From Bacteroidaceae bacterium (GTDB taxonomy: Bacteria; Bacteroidota; Bacteroidia; Bacteroidales; Bacteroidaceae), in the NCBI GenBank assembly GCA_016292545.1, contig JAEDIG010000018.1:1-28025 (forward strand): a stretch of DNA of 28,025 nucleotides. The letters run 5' to 3'. Of the stretch, positions 14,358-22,840 are shown one piece after another (the stretch's first letter is position 1; each line of letters opens with the position of its first letter). A program made the position numbers and the translations under genes. The notes beneath the pieces are model-generated. The model made no database searches, was not told the DNA's origin, and worked only from the letters and a program-made list of their open reading frames with translations.

Positions 14358-15332
14358 TTATGACTGGCGGGAAAGCAGCCCCAGGGCCAGCTGGCGCAAC
14401 GGCTCTTTCCGGGTATTGGACAGTGCCACCTTGTCGAGCGCGCTGAGTGCTTCGGTGGTGTATGCGTCGATCCTCTGCCGTGCCATTTGGGGAATCTGGA
14501 GGGTGTCGTAGATGCGTGTCACGGCTGCAATCTTTTCTTCCGGATTGCAGTCGGTGGCTTCAAGCCATTGGTCCAGCTCCGTGCGCTGGCTGGTATCCGC
14601 CTTTTCCAGTGCATTGATGAGCATGTAGGTCTTCTTGTTGCAGAGGATGTCGCCCCCAATCTTTTTCCCAAAGGTCTCATAGTCGCCATATACGTCGAGA
14701 TAGTCGTCCTGGAGCTGGAAGGCGAGTCCCATCTTCTCTCCGAAAGCATAGAGGGCATCTGCATCTGCTTCGGGCGCGTCGGCCAGAATGGCACCTATTT
14801 TGAGCGCACAGGCCAGCAGCACAGAGGTTTTCAGTCTGATCATCTCGATATATTCATCCTCTTTCACATCGGCACGTGTCTCGAACAGGATGTCGTATTG
14901 CTGCCCCTCGTCAATTTCGAGGGCTGTTTCCGTAAAGGTCTTCAACACTGCCGGCAGTTTGTCGGTAGCGCATTGCTGCATCATGTGGAAGGCCATCACC
15001 AGCATGTTGTCTCCGCTGAGGATGGCTGAGGTGTCGTCCCATACCTTGTGGACACAGGGCTTGCCTCGGCGCACGTCGGCACCATCCATCAGGTCGTCAT
15101 GAAGCAGTGTGAAGTTGTGGTACGTTTCCAACCCCAGCGCTGGCTTCAGCGCGGGGGTCACGTCCTCGTGATACAGGTTGTATGCCATGAGCATGAGCAC
15201 AGGACGGATGCGTTTGCCGCCCAGCGACATCACGTATTTCGCGGGCTCGTACAGGCGTTGCGGTTTGCGGTCATAGCTTGTTTCGGCAAGAGCCTTGTTG
15301 ACTATCTCCAGTAGTTTGGTTGTTGTATACAT
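14358..15332 (-). CDS. Polyprenyl (farnesyl/geranylgeranyl-type) diphosphate synthase
   Basis: A 324-residue trans-isoprenyl diphosphate synthase. Motifs: GGKRIRP (38-44), first aspartate-rich motif DDLMD (79-83) followed by RRGKPCVHK, KTSVLLACAL, and second motif FQLQDDYLD (DDYLD 209-213). It adds isopentenyl diphosphate to an allylic starter through three Mg2+ ions. F74, five residues before the first motif, suggests a short product such as farnesyl or geranylgeranyl diphosphate, but chain length is not certain from sequence. Start is the methionine MYTTTKLLEIV; 26 more open codons upstream look non-coding. IspH, an upstream step of the same isoprenoid pathway, is at 18066. Confidence 0.9.
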   Translation of the reverse strand: MYTTTKLLEIVNKALAETSYDRKPQRLYEPAKYVMSLGGKRIRPVLMLMAYNLYHEDVTPALKPALGLETYHNFTLLHDDLMDGADVRRGKPCVHKVWDDTSAILSGDNMLVMAFHMMQQCATDKLPAVLKTFTETALEIDEGQQYDILFETRADVKEDEYIEMIRLKTSVLLACALKIGAILADAPEADADALYAFGEKMGLAFQLQDDYLDVYGDYETFGKKIGGDILCNKKTYMLINALEKADTSQRTELDQWLEATDCNPEEKIAAVTRIYDTLQIPQMARQRIDAYTTEALSALDKVALSNTRKEPLRQLALGLLSRQS

Positions 15333-15392
15333 GGTTGTGTGGATATAATGTGATTTGCACGAAAGGTCGTGGCTCAATAGTTGTGGCATCTC

Positions 15393-15440
15393 TAAAAAAA
15401 AGAGTGGCAACCCTCCGTATGTGTTGGGTGGCCACTCGCT
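15393..15440 (-). terminator. Terminator of tonB
   Basis: GAGTGGCAACCC (15402-15413) pairs with GGGTGGCCACTC (15426-15437), 11 of 12 positions, followed on the minus strand by a run of T (15401-15394). It lies about 35 bases after the tonB stop. Confidence 0.85.
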
Positions 15441-15473
15441 ATTTTAGAGAAAGTGTTCTCAGGGATAAGGGAA

Positions 15474-16190
15474 TTAGTTCAGACGGAACATGACGGGAAG
15501 GTTGAAGCGAGAGCGCACCGACTTGTTGCCCTGACGTGCGGGCTTCCACTTGGGCATCTCCTTCACTACGCGCTCAGCCTCTTTTGCAAGATTGGGGTCG
15601 GGGGTGCGCACAATCTTCACATCCACGATGGAACCGTCGCGGTTCACCACGAAGGAAACGGTTACACGTCCCTGCACACCCTGCTCCTGACAGATGCTGG
15701 GGTACTTGATGTGCTCGCTCAGCCACTTCATCAATGCCTGTTCGCCACCGGGGAACTCAGCGTTCTCCTCTACCATTTCGTAGATGCGGTCATCGTCGTC
15801 CTGCTCCACGATGGGGCCGATGGGACCTGTTGGGGCTACTGCAGAGGGGGCACCCGTACCCACCACGGTGGTGATGGCCTGGTTCATTTCCTCCGAGGTT
15901 TCCACTTCTTCCTCGGGCAGCTCGGTGTCATCCTCCACGATGTTGATGATTTCTGCAACCTTGGGAGCAGCTGCTGGAGGAGGAGCCACTACTTCCTGCT
16001 GTTGCGTGATGGGGATCATGTCTTCCTCCATCCTGAAATCGTAAATCTTCTCTGTCTCCACTACCTTGATTTCACGCTGCGTATATTCAAACGCAACAAA
16101 CATGGCAGCGAGGACCAACACATAGCCAATAAGTATGCTTGTCGACTTTTGGCTTTGAATGCTTTCATTCATGGTTTTGTTAGTTTCCAT
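15474..16190 (-). CDS. tonB: Energy transducer TonB
   Basis: A 238-residue protein: cytoplasmic N-terminus, one membrane helix at about residues 18-36 (TSILIGYVLVLAAMFVAFEY), an acidic, proline/alanine-rich periplasmic stalk (residues 60-140), and a TonB C-terminal domain at about 150-238. That domain has EFPGGEQALMKWLSEHIKYP, VQGRVTVSFVVNRDGSI and MPKWKPARQGNK, typical for the Bacteroidetes type. It links the ExbB-ExbD motor to TonB-dependent receptors such as the one at 23122-25131. The stalk is rich in glutamate rather than the lysine-proline repeats of E. coli TonB. Its own terminator follows; a minus-strand TACATTTG box lies at 16233-16226. Confidence 0.92.
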   Translation of the reverse strand: METNKTMNESIQSQKSTSILIGYVLVLAAMFVAFEYTQREIKVVETEKIYDFRMEEDMIPITQQQEVVAPPPAAAPKVAEIINIVEDDTELPEEEVETSEEMNQAITTVVGTGAPSAVAPTGPIGPIVEQDDDDRIYEMVEENAEFPGGEQALMKWLSEHIKYPSICQEQGVQGRVTVSFVVNRDGSIVDVKIVRTPDPNLAKEAERVVKEMPKWKPARQGNKSVRSRFNLPVMFRLN

Positions 16191-16225
16191 AGATATATTT
16201 TGTTTCTTTTTTATCTCTTTTGGGG

Positions 16226-16233
16226 CAAATGTA
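16226..16233 (-). promoter_or_regulatory. Promoter -7 box of tonB
   Basis: TACATTTG on the minus strand, 35 bases before the tonB ATG; no -33 partner at the usual distance. Confidence 0.5.
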
Positions 16234-16329
16234 GCACATTTTTTTTATTTAGACCGCCTCAAAGCATTATTTTTTTTAAATATGATGCAATTTTTGTGTA
16301 TTATGGCCCGATATTGTGTGAAAATGCAC

Positions 16330-16337
16330 TACCTTTG
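16330..16337 (+). promoter_or_regulatory. Promoter -7 box of the porQ-cmk-ispH unit
   Basis: TACCTTTG, 19 bases before the porQ ATG at 16357. Its position excludes the upstream ATG at 16324 as start. Confidence 0.6.
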
Positions 16338-16356
16338 GCGCACAAATGGAAAAACT

Positions 16357-17346
16357 ATGGTGAAGAAAAGCTCAATATTGGCCATTGCTCTGATGACATC
16401 GGCAAGTCTTCGGCTCCAGGCACAGGAAGGAGGCAGTGTTTTCAGCTTTCTCAACCTTCCCACATCGGCGCATGTGGTGGGGTTGGGTGGCCGGAATATC
16501 TCTGTAACCGACGACGACATATCCATGGGATTCCATAATCCCGCTTTGCTGGCAGGAGTCTCGGACAAGACGGTGGGGCTGAACTATTTCACTTATATGA
16601 GGGGAAGCAATGCCGGCAGCGCATCCTATGCACAGGCCCATGGGGAGCGTGGCACGTGGGGCGTGTCGGCCCAGTTTGTGGGCTATGGCTCCATGACGGA
16701 GACCACTGCCTCCGGCGAGGTGCTGGGCGACATGAATGCCCTCGACATGGCTCTTGGCGGCACCTATTGCTACCTGCTTGGCGGAAACTGGGCGGGTGGT
16801 GTCACGGGCAAGTTCATCTATTCCCACTATGGCGAGTTCACCTCCTGTGCGCTGGCTGTGGACCTGGGCCTTAATTATTATAAGGAAGAGAGCGACTTTT
16901 CCTTTTCCGCTGTGGCTCGTCAGGTGGGAGGCCAGTTGAAGGCCTTCGGCGACCACCATGAACGCCTGCCCTTTGGCCTGGAAATGGGCATAACCAAGGG
17001 ACTGGGCCATGCGCCCATCCGTTTTTCCCTGACCATGTGCGACCTCACCCGCTGGAAGTCGGACTACTACTATTCGGCGGGCAAAAAGACGAGTGCCGGC
17101 CGGATTTTCACCAATCATTTCTGTGTGGGTGTGGACATCCTGCCCACCTCTTTCCTCCATATATCGGCCGGTTACGATTTCCGCCGTGCCTACGAGATGA
17201 AGGCCGCAGGCTCCTCCCATGGAGCGGGGCTCAGCGTTGGCGCAGGCGTGTCGGTGCGACGTTTCAACATTTCCTTGGCTTATGCCAAGTATCATGTGGA
17301 TGCATCCACCTTCTCCATGTCGCTGGCCTATAGTTTCCTTCGATAA
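16357..17346 (+). CDS. porQ: Type IX secretion system protein PorQ
   Basis: A 329-residue outer-membrane protein with a signal peptide (about 1-22, ending LQAQ) and a long series of beta strands ending in the aromatic strand LAYSFLR. The mature start, GGSVFSFLNLPTSAHVVGLG followed by ISVTDDDISMGFHNPALL, is the PorQ/PorV-like signature. In P. gingivalis and relatives PorQ is part of the attachment complex (PorU, PorV, PorQ, PorZ) that anchors secreted cargo to surface lipopolysaccharide. It is followed by cmk and ispH, an order I recall from other Bacteroidales. Start set by the promoter box at 16330. Confidence 0.85.
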   Translation: MVKKSSILAIALMTSASLRLQAQEGGSVFSFLNLPTSAHVVGLGGRNISVTDDDISMGFHNPALLAGVSDKTVGLNYFTYMRGSNAGSASYAQAHGERGTWGVSAQFVGYGSMTETTASGEVLGDMNALDMALGGTYCYLLGGNWAGGVTGKFIYSHYGEFTSCALAVDLGLNYYKEESDFSFSAVARQVGGQLKAFGDHHERLPFGLEMGITKGLGHAPIRFSLTMCDLTRWKSDYYYSAGKKTSAGRIFTNHFCVGVDILPTSFLHISAGYDFRRAYEMKAAGSSHGAGLSVGAGVSVRRFNISLAYAKYHVDASTFSMSLAYSFLR

Positions 17347-17386
17347 GTCAATGAATATGTCAAACTCAAACACATGTCCTAACACA

Positions 17387-18082
17387 ATGAAAAAGATTAC
17401 CATCGCCATCGACGGATATTCGTCGTGCGGCAAGAGCACCATGGCCAAGGACCTGGCCCGCGAGATTGGTTATGTTTATATCGACACGGGTGCCATGTAC
17501 CGGGCGGTCACCCTGTATGCCCTTCAGCACAAACTGATTTCGGATGCGGGCATAGACACCGACCGGCTTCGCAGCCAGATGCCTCACATCCGGATTGCCT
17601 TCAGACTGAATGCCGACGGCCGCCCGGAAACCTATCTCAACGATGTGTGTGTGGAGCGCGAGATCCGCTCGCTGCAGGTGTCGCGCAACGTGAGCCCCAT
17701 TGCAGCCTTGGGATTTGTCAGGGAGGCCATGGTGGACCAGCAGCGGCTGATGGGAGAGAGTAAGGGAGTGGTGATGGATGGCAGGGACATCGGCACGGTG
17801 GTGTTCCCTGATGCCGAACTGAAGGTGTTCGTGACAGCCCAGCCGGAAATCCGCGCCCAGCGCCGCTATGACGAACTGCAGGCCAAAGGCGAGCCCTGCC
17901 AGCTGGAAGCCATACTGGAAAATGTGCTGGAGCGCGACCGCATCGACACCACACGCACCATCGGGCCGCTGAGAAAGGCCGACGATGCCCTTGTGTTGGA
18001 CAACAGCTTCATGACCATACCCGAACAGAAGGCTTGGCTGATGGAGCAATATATGCGTGCAGCAGATGAACATAGAGATTGA
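17387..18082 (+). CDS. cmk: (d)CMP kinase
   Basis: A 231-residue cytoplasmic enzyme that makes CDP/dCDP from CMP/dCMP with ATP. The P-loop is IDGYSSCGKSTMAKDLA, a Bacteroidetes form of the family motif. YIDTGAMYRAVTLYA binds the nucleotide, GVVMDGRDIGTVVFPDAELKVFVTA is the family core, and RAQRRYDEL is the lid arginine region. The start MKKITIAIDG was chosen as the family start; an ATG at 17351 would add 12 residues with no similarity. It begins 40 bases after porQ and its end overlaps ispH by 17 bases, so the three are likely one operon. Confidence 0.93.
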   Translation: MKKITIAIDGYSSCGKSTMAKDLAREIGYVYIDTGAMYRAVTLYALQHKLISDAGIDTDRLRSQMPHIRIAFRLNADGRPETYLNDVCVEREIRSLQVSRNVSPIAALGFVREAMVDQQRLMGESKGVVMDGRDIGTVVFPDAELKVFVTAQPEIRAQRRYDELQAKGEPCQLEAILENVLERDRIDTTRTIGPLRKADDALVLDNSFMTIPEQKAWLMEQYMRAADEHRD

Positions 18083-18935
18083 CCAGGGCTCCGGCTTCTG
18101 TTTTGGCGTGACCCGTGCCATCGGCAAGGCCGAGGAGGAGCTCTCGACCGGCAGTGTACTCTATTGTCTGGGCGACATCGTCCACAACGGGAAAGAATGC
18201 GACCGGCTCAAGCGTATGGGACTGGTCACCATCGACCATGCCACATTCAACGGGCTCAGCCATGCCAAGGTGCTTCTGCGTGCGCACGGCGAACCGCCCC
18301 AGACCTACGATCGTGCGCGGGAGAACAATATAGAGATTATCGATGCCACCTGCCCGGTGGTGCTTCATCTGCAGGAGCGCATCAAGAAGGAATACGCCCA
18401 GGGCCAGCCCGGGCGGCAGATTGTTATTTTCGGCAAGAACGGTCATGCCGAAGTGATGGGACTAGTGGGGCAGACCGAGGGAACGGCCATTGTGATTGAG
18501 CATCCTCAGGAGGTGGAAAAGCTGGATTTCAACCGCGACATTTGCCTGTATTCCCAAACCACCAAGCCGCTCGACCAGTTCCGCCAGATTGTGGAATACA
18601 TCCGCCAGCACATTTCTCCTGCGGCCACCTTCACCTATTACGACACCATCTGCCGTCAGGTGGCCAACCGTATGCCCCACATCCGCGAGTTCGCTTCCCG
18701 CCACGATGTGGTGCTCTTTGTGTGTGGACGAAAGAGCAGCAACGGACGTGTGCTCTATAACGAATGCTGCAGCGTGAATCCCCATTCCTTCATGATAGAT
18801 TCCGCTGCAGAGATTGATTCTTCGTGGCTGTCCCATTGCCATTCCATTGGTATTTGCGGGGCCACGAGCACTCCCAAATGGTTAATGGAGGAGTGCAAGG
18901 TACGTATCGAGGAGCTGCTTGGCAGCCACGAATGA
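18066..18935 (+). CDS. ispH: 4-hydroxy-3-methylbut-2-enyl diphosphate reductase
   Basis: A 289-residue iron-sulfur enzyme of the last step of the MEP pathway, giving IPP and DMAPP. The three cluster ligands C12 (GFCFGV), C96 (DATCPVV) and C196 (TICRQVANR) match E. coli C12, C96 and C197. H40 and H74 (RAHGEPP), and H127 and E129 (GHAEVMG) line the active site. Start MNIEIDQGSGFCFGV is the family start; a GTG three codons earlier is less likely. It overlaps cmk by 17 bases. Its last 54 bases overlap the end of meaB on the other strand. Feeds the polyprenyl synthase at 14358. Confidence 0.95.
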   Translation: MNIEIDQGSGFCFGVTRAIGKAEEELSTGSVLYCLGDIVHNGKECDRLKRMGLVTIDHATFNGLSHAKVLLRAHGEPPQTYDRARENNIEIIDATCPVVLHLQERIKKEYAQGQPGRQIVIFGKNGHAEVMGLVGQTEGTAIVIEHPQEVEKLDFNRDICLYSQTTKPLDQFRQIVEYIRQHISPAATFTYYDTICRQVANRMPHIREFASRHDVVLFVCGRKSSNGRVLYNECCSVNPHSFMIDSAAEIDSSWLSHCHSIGICGATSTPKWLMEECKVRIEELLGSHE

Positions 18936-19979
18936 CGTTTTCCTTCCTGCCAGCACGTCCTGTTCCGATAGCGTGAGCATGTCGGCAATCACGGGCTGCT
19001 GGTAGAAACTGTTGCGCAGCTGTTCGTTGATGCTCTCATACATCCAGAACTTGGCCTGCTCCTGGCGTCGGTGCTGGAAGTATCCGTTGGCTTTCACAAA
19101 GTCGATGTAGGCAAAAATCATGTCCCACACCTCCTTGATGCCATATCCGTAGAATCCGCTGTAGGTGAGCACCTGTGGTGACCATCCGCTTTCGGGCATG
19201 GGAAAGAGGTGGAGGGCGTTGCGGAACTGGGTGGCGGCCAGTTTGCACTTGTCCACGTTGTTTCCGTCGCATTTGTTGATGACGATGCCGTCGGCCATCT
19301 CCATGATGCCGCGTTTGATGCCCTGCAGTTCGTCGCCTGTGCCGGCCAGCTGGATGAGCAGGAAGAAATCTACCATCGAATGGCAGGCGGTCTCGCTTTG
19401 TCCTACGCCTACCGTTTCCACGAATATCTTGTCGAACCCGGCAGCTTCACACAGGATGATGGTTTCGCGTGTCTTGCGTGCCACGCCGCCCAGCGAACCG
19501 GCCGAGGGGCTGGGACGGATGAAAGAGTCGGGGTGGACCGACAGTTTCTCCATGCGCGTCTTGTCGCCAAGGATGCTGCCTTTGGTGCGTTCGCTGCTGG
19601 GGTCGATGGCCAGCACGGCCAGCCGTCCGCCGTATGTGTTGAGCACGTGGATGCCAAATTCATCGATGCTCGTGCTCTTGCCGGCTCCTGGCACACCGCT
19701 GATGCCTATGCGCACGCTGTTGCCTGCATAGGGGAGACATTTCTCTATCACCTCCTGGGCAATCTGCTGATGATGGGGCAGTGTGCTTTCCACCAGGGTT
19801 ACGGCTTGTCCCAGAATGGTCACGTTCCCCTTGAGGATTCCCTCCACATAGTCTTGTGCAGAGAGGGCTTTCCGTGCAAACCGCTTGCGGTTGAGGTAGG
19901 GGTTGACTGTCGACACCGGTGCCACTCCGCTGTTCACCACCAGTCCTTTGTATTCAGGGTCGTTTTCGGGATGTTGCAT
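18882..19979 (-). CDS. meaB: Methylmalonyl-CoA mutase-associated GTPase MeaB
   Basis: A 365-residue SIMIBI-class GTPase. P-loop GVPGAGKST (95-103), DPSSERTKGSILGDKTRM (switch I), VETVGVGQSE (Walker B/switch II) and NKCDG (235-239). MeaB guards methylmalonyl-CoA mutase, helping load adenosylcobalamin and protecting the enzyme; this fits succinate-to-propionate metabolism in Bacteroidales. The mutase genes are not in the window. The helical N-terminal arm (residues 1-90) and C-terminal dimerisation helices are present, so it is full length. It starts 8 bases after the DUF1573 gene stop, and its 3' end overlaps ispH tail to tail. Confidence 0.93.
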   Translation of the reverse strand: MQHPENDPEYKGLVVNSGVAPVSTVNPYLNRKRFARKALSAQDYVEGILKGNVTILGQAVTLVESTLPHHQQIAQEVIEKCLPYAGNSVRIGISGVPGAGKSTSIDEFGIHVLNTYGGRLAVLAIDPSSERTKGSILGDKTRMEKLSVHPDSFIRPSPSAGSLGGVARKTRETIILCEAAGFDKIFVETVGVGQSETACHSMVDFFLLIQLAGTGDELQGIKRGIMEMADGIVINKCDGNNVDKCKLAATQFRNALHLFPMPESGWSPQVLTYSGFYGYGIKEVWDMIFAYIDFVKANGYFQHRRQEQAKFWMYESINEQLRNSFYQQPVIADMLTLSEQDVLAGRKTSFVAAKQLLDTYLALLH

Positions 19980-19987
19980 AGTTCTTT

Positions 19988-21055
19988 TTATGGGGTTACA
20001 TGTATGTTGATAATCTTCTTTGCATGCTCCGGGTCGTCGGAGATGAGGAGCACACGTGGACGTGCCTTGGCCTTCTTCAGGTACTTGGCGTTTACTGTCA
20101 CTTTCAGGCGGGTGCTCTTTCCGGGTTCCAGGGTGCGGTTGCCCAGCGATACGGACAGCGACTTGTTGAATACCTGCACCTGACGGATGTGGAGTGTGGT
20201 CTTGCCCGTGTTGGTGATGGTCACCTTCTTTTGTGCCTTCTTGCGGCCTTCCATGCTGCCGACTTCCAGCAGTTCGTCGGAGAGCTGTATCACTGGGGCT
20301 TCGTCGCGCTGGGCCTGGCTCAGTTGCGAAAAGTCGGGCAGCTGCACGGCCGACACCACGATTTCATTGTCCTCGTTCACCTTGTCGCCCATGTAGCGGG
20401 CCAGATAGATGCTGGTTTGGTTGAGGCCCAGCTGGAACAGTTTCTTGCTGTCGAGGATGAGGCGGATGACGCCTGTCTTTCCTCCGGGAATCGTTTCCGG
20501 CACATATTCTGCCGACAGGTAGGGAGGCAGGTGCATCAGTTCCGGCTTGTAGGGCGTGCGCTCCACGTTGGCCACATGGATTTCCTGCACGGGCATGTCG
20601 CCCTTGTTCACGTCGTCATATTCGATGTAGTTGCTCAGCAACCTCACGTTTCCAAGGTCGATGGGATAATCCCCGCTGAAGTCCTGCACCTCCTTCACCA
20701 CGATGCCCTGAATGGCCATGTACTGCGGCTGCTCTTGTGCGTTGGTGAGGATTTCCACATCCTTGTAGAAGGTGCCCAGCATCTTGGCGTCGTATACGAG
20801 CCTGATCTCTCCATGCGCCCCGGGCTCGATGGGCTTCTCGTCGAAAGTCACGTTGATGCAGCCGCACGACGGACGCACTTCCTTCACCACCAGTGGCTTG
20901 TCGCCTTTGTTGCTGAACCCGAGAGTGAACGACTTGGGCGACTGGAACAGCACTTCGCCCACCTTTGTGATGTCCTTGTCGGGCACGAAAAGCGGTTGGG
21001 CAGGCAGGGTGGCTACAGCCGTCAGCAGGCTGATGAGGATATATATTCTTTTCAT
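19988..21055 (-). CDS. Secreted DUF1573-domain protein
   Basis: A 355-residue exported protein: signal peptide MKRIYILISLLTAVATLPAQ, then DUF1573, an Ig-like fold (FSNKGDKPLVVKEVRPSCGC with two cysteines, residues about 50-75). A second Ig-like unit lies near the C-terminus (ITNTGKTTLHIRQVQVFN). Such proteins are common and often numerous in Bacteroidetes; no biochemical role is established. The start at 21055 is chosen over 21067 because the promoter box TACATTTG (21083-21076) would leave almost no leader for the earlier one. Upstream of meaB by 8 bases, likely one transcript. Confidence 0.85.
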   Translation of the reverse strand: MKRIYILISLLTAVATLPAQPLFVPDKDITKVGEVLFQSPKSFTLGFSNKGDKPLVVKEVRPSCGCINVTFDEKPIEPGAHGEIRLVYDAKMLGTFYKDVEILTNAQEQPQYMAIQGIVVKEVQDFSGDYPIDLGNVRLLSNYIEYDDVNKGDMPVQEIHVANVERTPYKPELMHLPPYLSAEYVPETIPGGKTGVIRLILDSKKLFQLGLNQTSIYLARYMGDKVNEDNEIVVSAVQLPDFSQLSQAQRDEAPVIQLSDELLEVGSMEGRKKAQKKVTITNTGKTTLHIRQVQVFNKSLSVSLGNRTLEPGKSTRLKVTVNAKYLKKAKARPRVLLISDDPEHAKKIINIHVTP

Positions 21056-21075
21056 GTTTTTTGTCATTTGTCAGG

Positions 21076-21083
21076 CAAATGTA
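21076..21083 (-). promoter_or_regulatory. Promoter -7 box of the DUF1573-meaB unit
   Basis: TACATTTG on the minus strand; 20 bases before the ATG at 21055, which supports that start. Confidence 0.55.
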
Positions 21084-21108
21084 CGGCTTTTCCCCGACAT
21101 GCCGAAAT

Positions 21109-22137
21109 TTATTGGCACGATTCTTCCTTTCCGAGGGTGGAAATGGCCGCTTCCACCATTCTCAGCAGGTCGCGTTTGTCGGTTCCGGGGGAATAAACGA
21201 ACCCTTCGGCCACTACAAGCTCGTGGGTGAGACTGTCGATATGTGCCTGACACACGAACGGGCCTCCCAGCGCACCGTTGCGCATCTGCCAGAGCCCCCT
21301 TGTTTCCAGTACACGCCGCCCGTCGCGCAGCAGGAGGCGCCCCTCTACCAGCGGCAGGCCGTTTTCGCGCACGGTTTCCATCCATTGGTCCGGGCTGCTT
21401 CCCGGGATGTTGACTTGCATCACCGAGTCGCGCAGGTCCACCATATCCATCAGTCCGGGCAGTTCGCCGCCCTCCCAGGGGCAGGCATACACCACCACGT
21501 TCATGTCTTTCTCATTCAGGTTTGTGCCCGCCCAAAGAAAGCGTGCGCCCTTCTTGGTGGCCTTTATCTCCTGCGGGGCATAGATGGTGCGTCCCATGCA
21601 TGTCCGCAGGTCATCGTATGCCTTCTTGCTGTAGTGCTTTCTCAGTTGGGCCGCCCGCATTTGCAGTTGGGCATCAGCAATCACATCGCGCAGGAAAGGG
21701 GCTTTGCTGGAAAGGAAACGGCCCAGACTTTCCAGGTCGGGAGCCTTCACTGTCACTTCAATCTGTGGACGGGCCGACACGTCGTGGCTCACTCCCACCA
21801 TCGGAGCCTTTTCGCGCGGGTCCAGATGGACAAACAACTTGCTGTGCATGGTGGTGTACATCTGTTCATAGTAGGGTGTGAGGATGCGGGTCACCCTGAA
21901 ATAGCTCTCAGCCTGAGGAAGCCCGGGCACGGGACCTTCCACGATCTTGCGCAGCGTGTCGGCCACAGGGCTTTCCCATACGGCCTTGTCCACCACCACC
22001 AGCAGTTCGCTGGGCAGTCCTTTGCTTTTCACGATCCGCCTGCCATCGCCAGGCTTTGCCTGTTTGCCGGTGCAGGCCGCAGCCAGACAGCCCAGCATAA
22101 GCGTCCAAGCGGTCCATTTCAGAAATATCTGTCTCAT
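21109..22137 (-). CDS. DUF4837-family lipoprotein
   Basis: A 342-residue protein with a lipoprotein signal (MRQIFLKWTAWTLMLG, lipobox LAAAC) so it should be anchored to a membrane by its cysteine. The rest matches DUF4837 as I recall it: GLPSELLVVVDKAVWES near the start, FRVTRILTPYYE, and GTNLNEKDMNVVVYACPW, then RGLWQMRNGALGGPFVCQAH. Function is unknown; the family is confined to Bacteroidetes. The start 22137 is preferred because the promoter box ends at 22166, which would leave the ATG at 22158 almost leaderless. Confidence 0.8.
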   Translation of the reverse strand: MRQIFLKWTAWTLMLGCLAAACTGKQAKPGDGRRIVKSKGLPSELLVVVDKAVWESPVADTLRKIVEGPVPGLPQAESYFRVTRILTPYYEQMYTTMHSKLFVHLDPREKAPMVGVSHDVSARPQIEVTVKAPDLESLGRFLSSKAPFLRDVIADAQLQMRAAQLRKHYSKKAYDDLRTCMGRTIYAPQEIKATKKGARFLWAGTNLNEKDMNVVVYACPWEGGELPGLMDMVDLRDSVMQVNIPGSSPDQWMETVRENGLPLVEGRLLLRDGRRVLETRGLWQMRNGALGGPFVCQAHIDSLTHELVVAEGFVYSPGTDKRDLLRMVEAAISTLGKEESCQ

Positions 22138-22165
22138 TGGTATGTGTTTTTTGTCCATTATGCCA

Positions 22166-22199
22166 CAAAGTTATACATATTTGCTGTGTGCAGGGCAAA
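22166..22199 (-). promoter_or_regulatory. Promoter of the DUF4837 gene
   Basis: Minus-strand TTTG (22199-22196), 22-bp spacer, TAACTTTG (22173-22166). Confidence 0.6.
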
Positions 22200-22217
22200 G
22201 AATTTGCCACAAATTGC

Positions 22218-22247
22218 TTGGGATGTGATTTTTTTGTGCTATCTTTG
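22218..22247 (+). promoter_or_regulatory. Promoter of the GH35 pseudogene
   Basis: TTG (22218-22220), 19-bp spacer, TATCTTTG (22240-22247), 28 bases before the ATG. Still intact although the gene is broken. Confidence 0.6.
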
Positions 22248-22275
22248 CACGCAACTCAATATTAAAACATATATT

Positions 22276-22829
22276 ATGAATCAAAAACACACATCCATGT
22301 GCAGCCATTCTGTGCTGCACCCTCTTTTGTGCACACTCAGGGGTGTGCTCGTGATGATGTTTCTGCTGGCAGGTGTATCCCGGGCACATGCAGAAGACAT
22401 CCCGCAGAAAACATTCGCCCATCCCGACCGCATCCGTTATGATGGTTCCTGCATGACCATCGATGGGCACGACACCTTCATCTACAGTGCAGCCTTCCAT
22501 TATTTCCGTTGTCCCGAGGCCTTGTGGCGCGACCGCTTCGCCAAAATCAAGGAGGCCTGCGTGTGGCAGCCGACGGCACCCGTTTCGTCTTCCTCCACAA
22601 CACCGATGACAAGCAGCTTTCCAGCGGACGGGTGACTCTGCTGCCTGGTCGCATCAGCCGCCATTGGGAATGTGGCCCCCAGCGCGATTTCTATCTGCCC
22701 GAGTGCTGGCTGAACTTCGGTGCGGGGCAGAAGAATGTCCTTGTGTTCGGCCTCAGGCAGACCGCCAACGGTGCCCGCCTGCAGGCCATGGAGATTCGTC
22801 CCTACGAGAATGCGGCTGAGCTGCGATAA
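22276..22829 (+). pseudogene. GH35 beta-galactosidase, middle deleted
   Basis: The front (22276 to about 22555) encodes a signal peptide and the first part of a GH35 barrel: DGHDTFIYSAAFHYFRCPEA followed by LWRDRFAKIKEA, where family members continue GxNTVxTYxxWN. The back, in another frame (about 22560-22829), encodes a C-terminal jelly-roll end: FVFLHNTDDKQLSSGRV, then DFYLPECWLNFGAGQKNVLV and a short tail. A full enzyme is about 600-800 residues, so at least 400 are missing, including both catalytic glutamates. The join is near 22555-22563 and also shifts the frame. No activity is expected. Confidence 0.8.
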
Positions 22830-22840
22830 GTCTGTAGGGG

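Noticed and set aside
15453..16538. Plus-strand open frame of 361 codons over tonB
   Set aside because: Antisense to a clear TonB gene; runs into the porQ start in another frame.
18057..18065. GTG start for IspH
   Set aside because: ATG at 18066 gives the standard N-terminus with C12 in the same place as in E. coli.
20000..21196. Long plus-strand open frame of 398 codons
   Set aside because: It is antisense to the DUF1573 gene, is rich in histidine, leucine and valine as GC-rich antisense frames often are, and shows no family motif.
21061..22635. Plus-strand open frame of 524 codons
   Set aside because: Mostly antisense to the DUF4837 gene; only its last part (from 22276) is the real GH35 front. 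The fusion is an accident of open frames.
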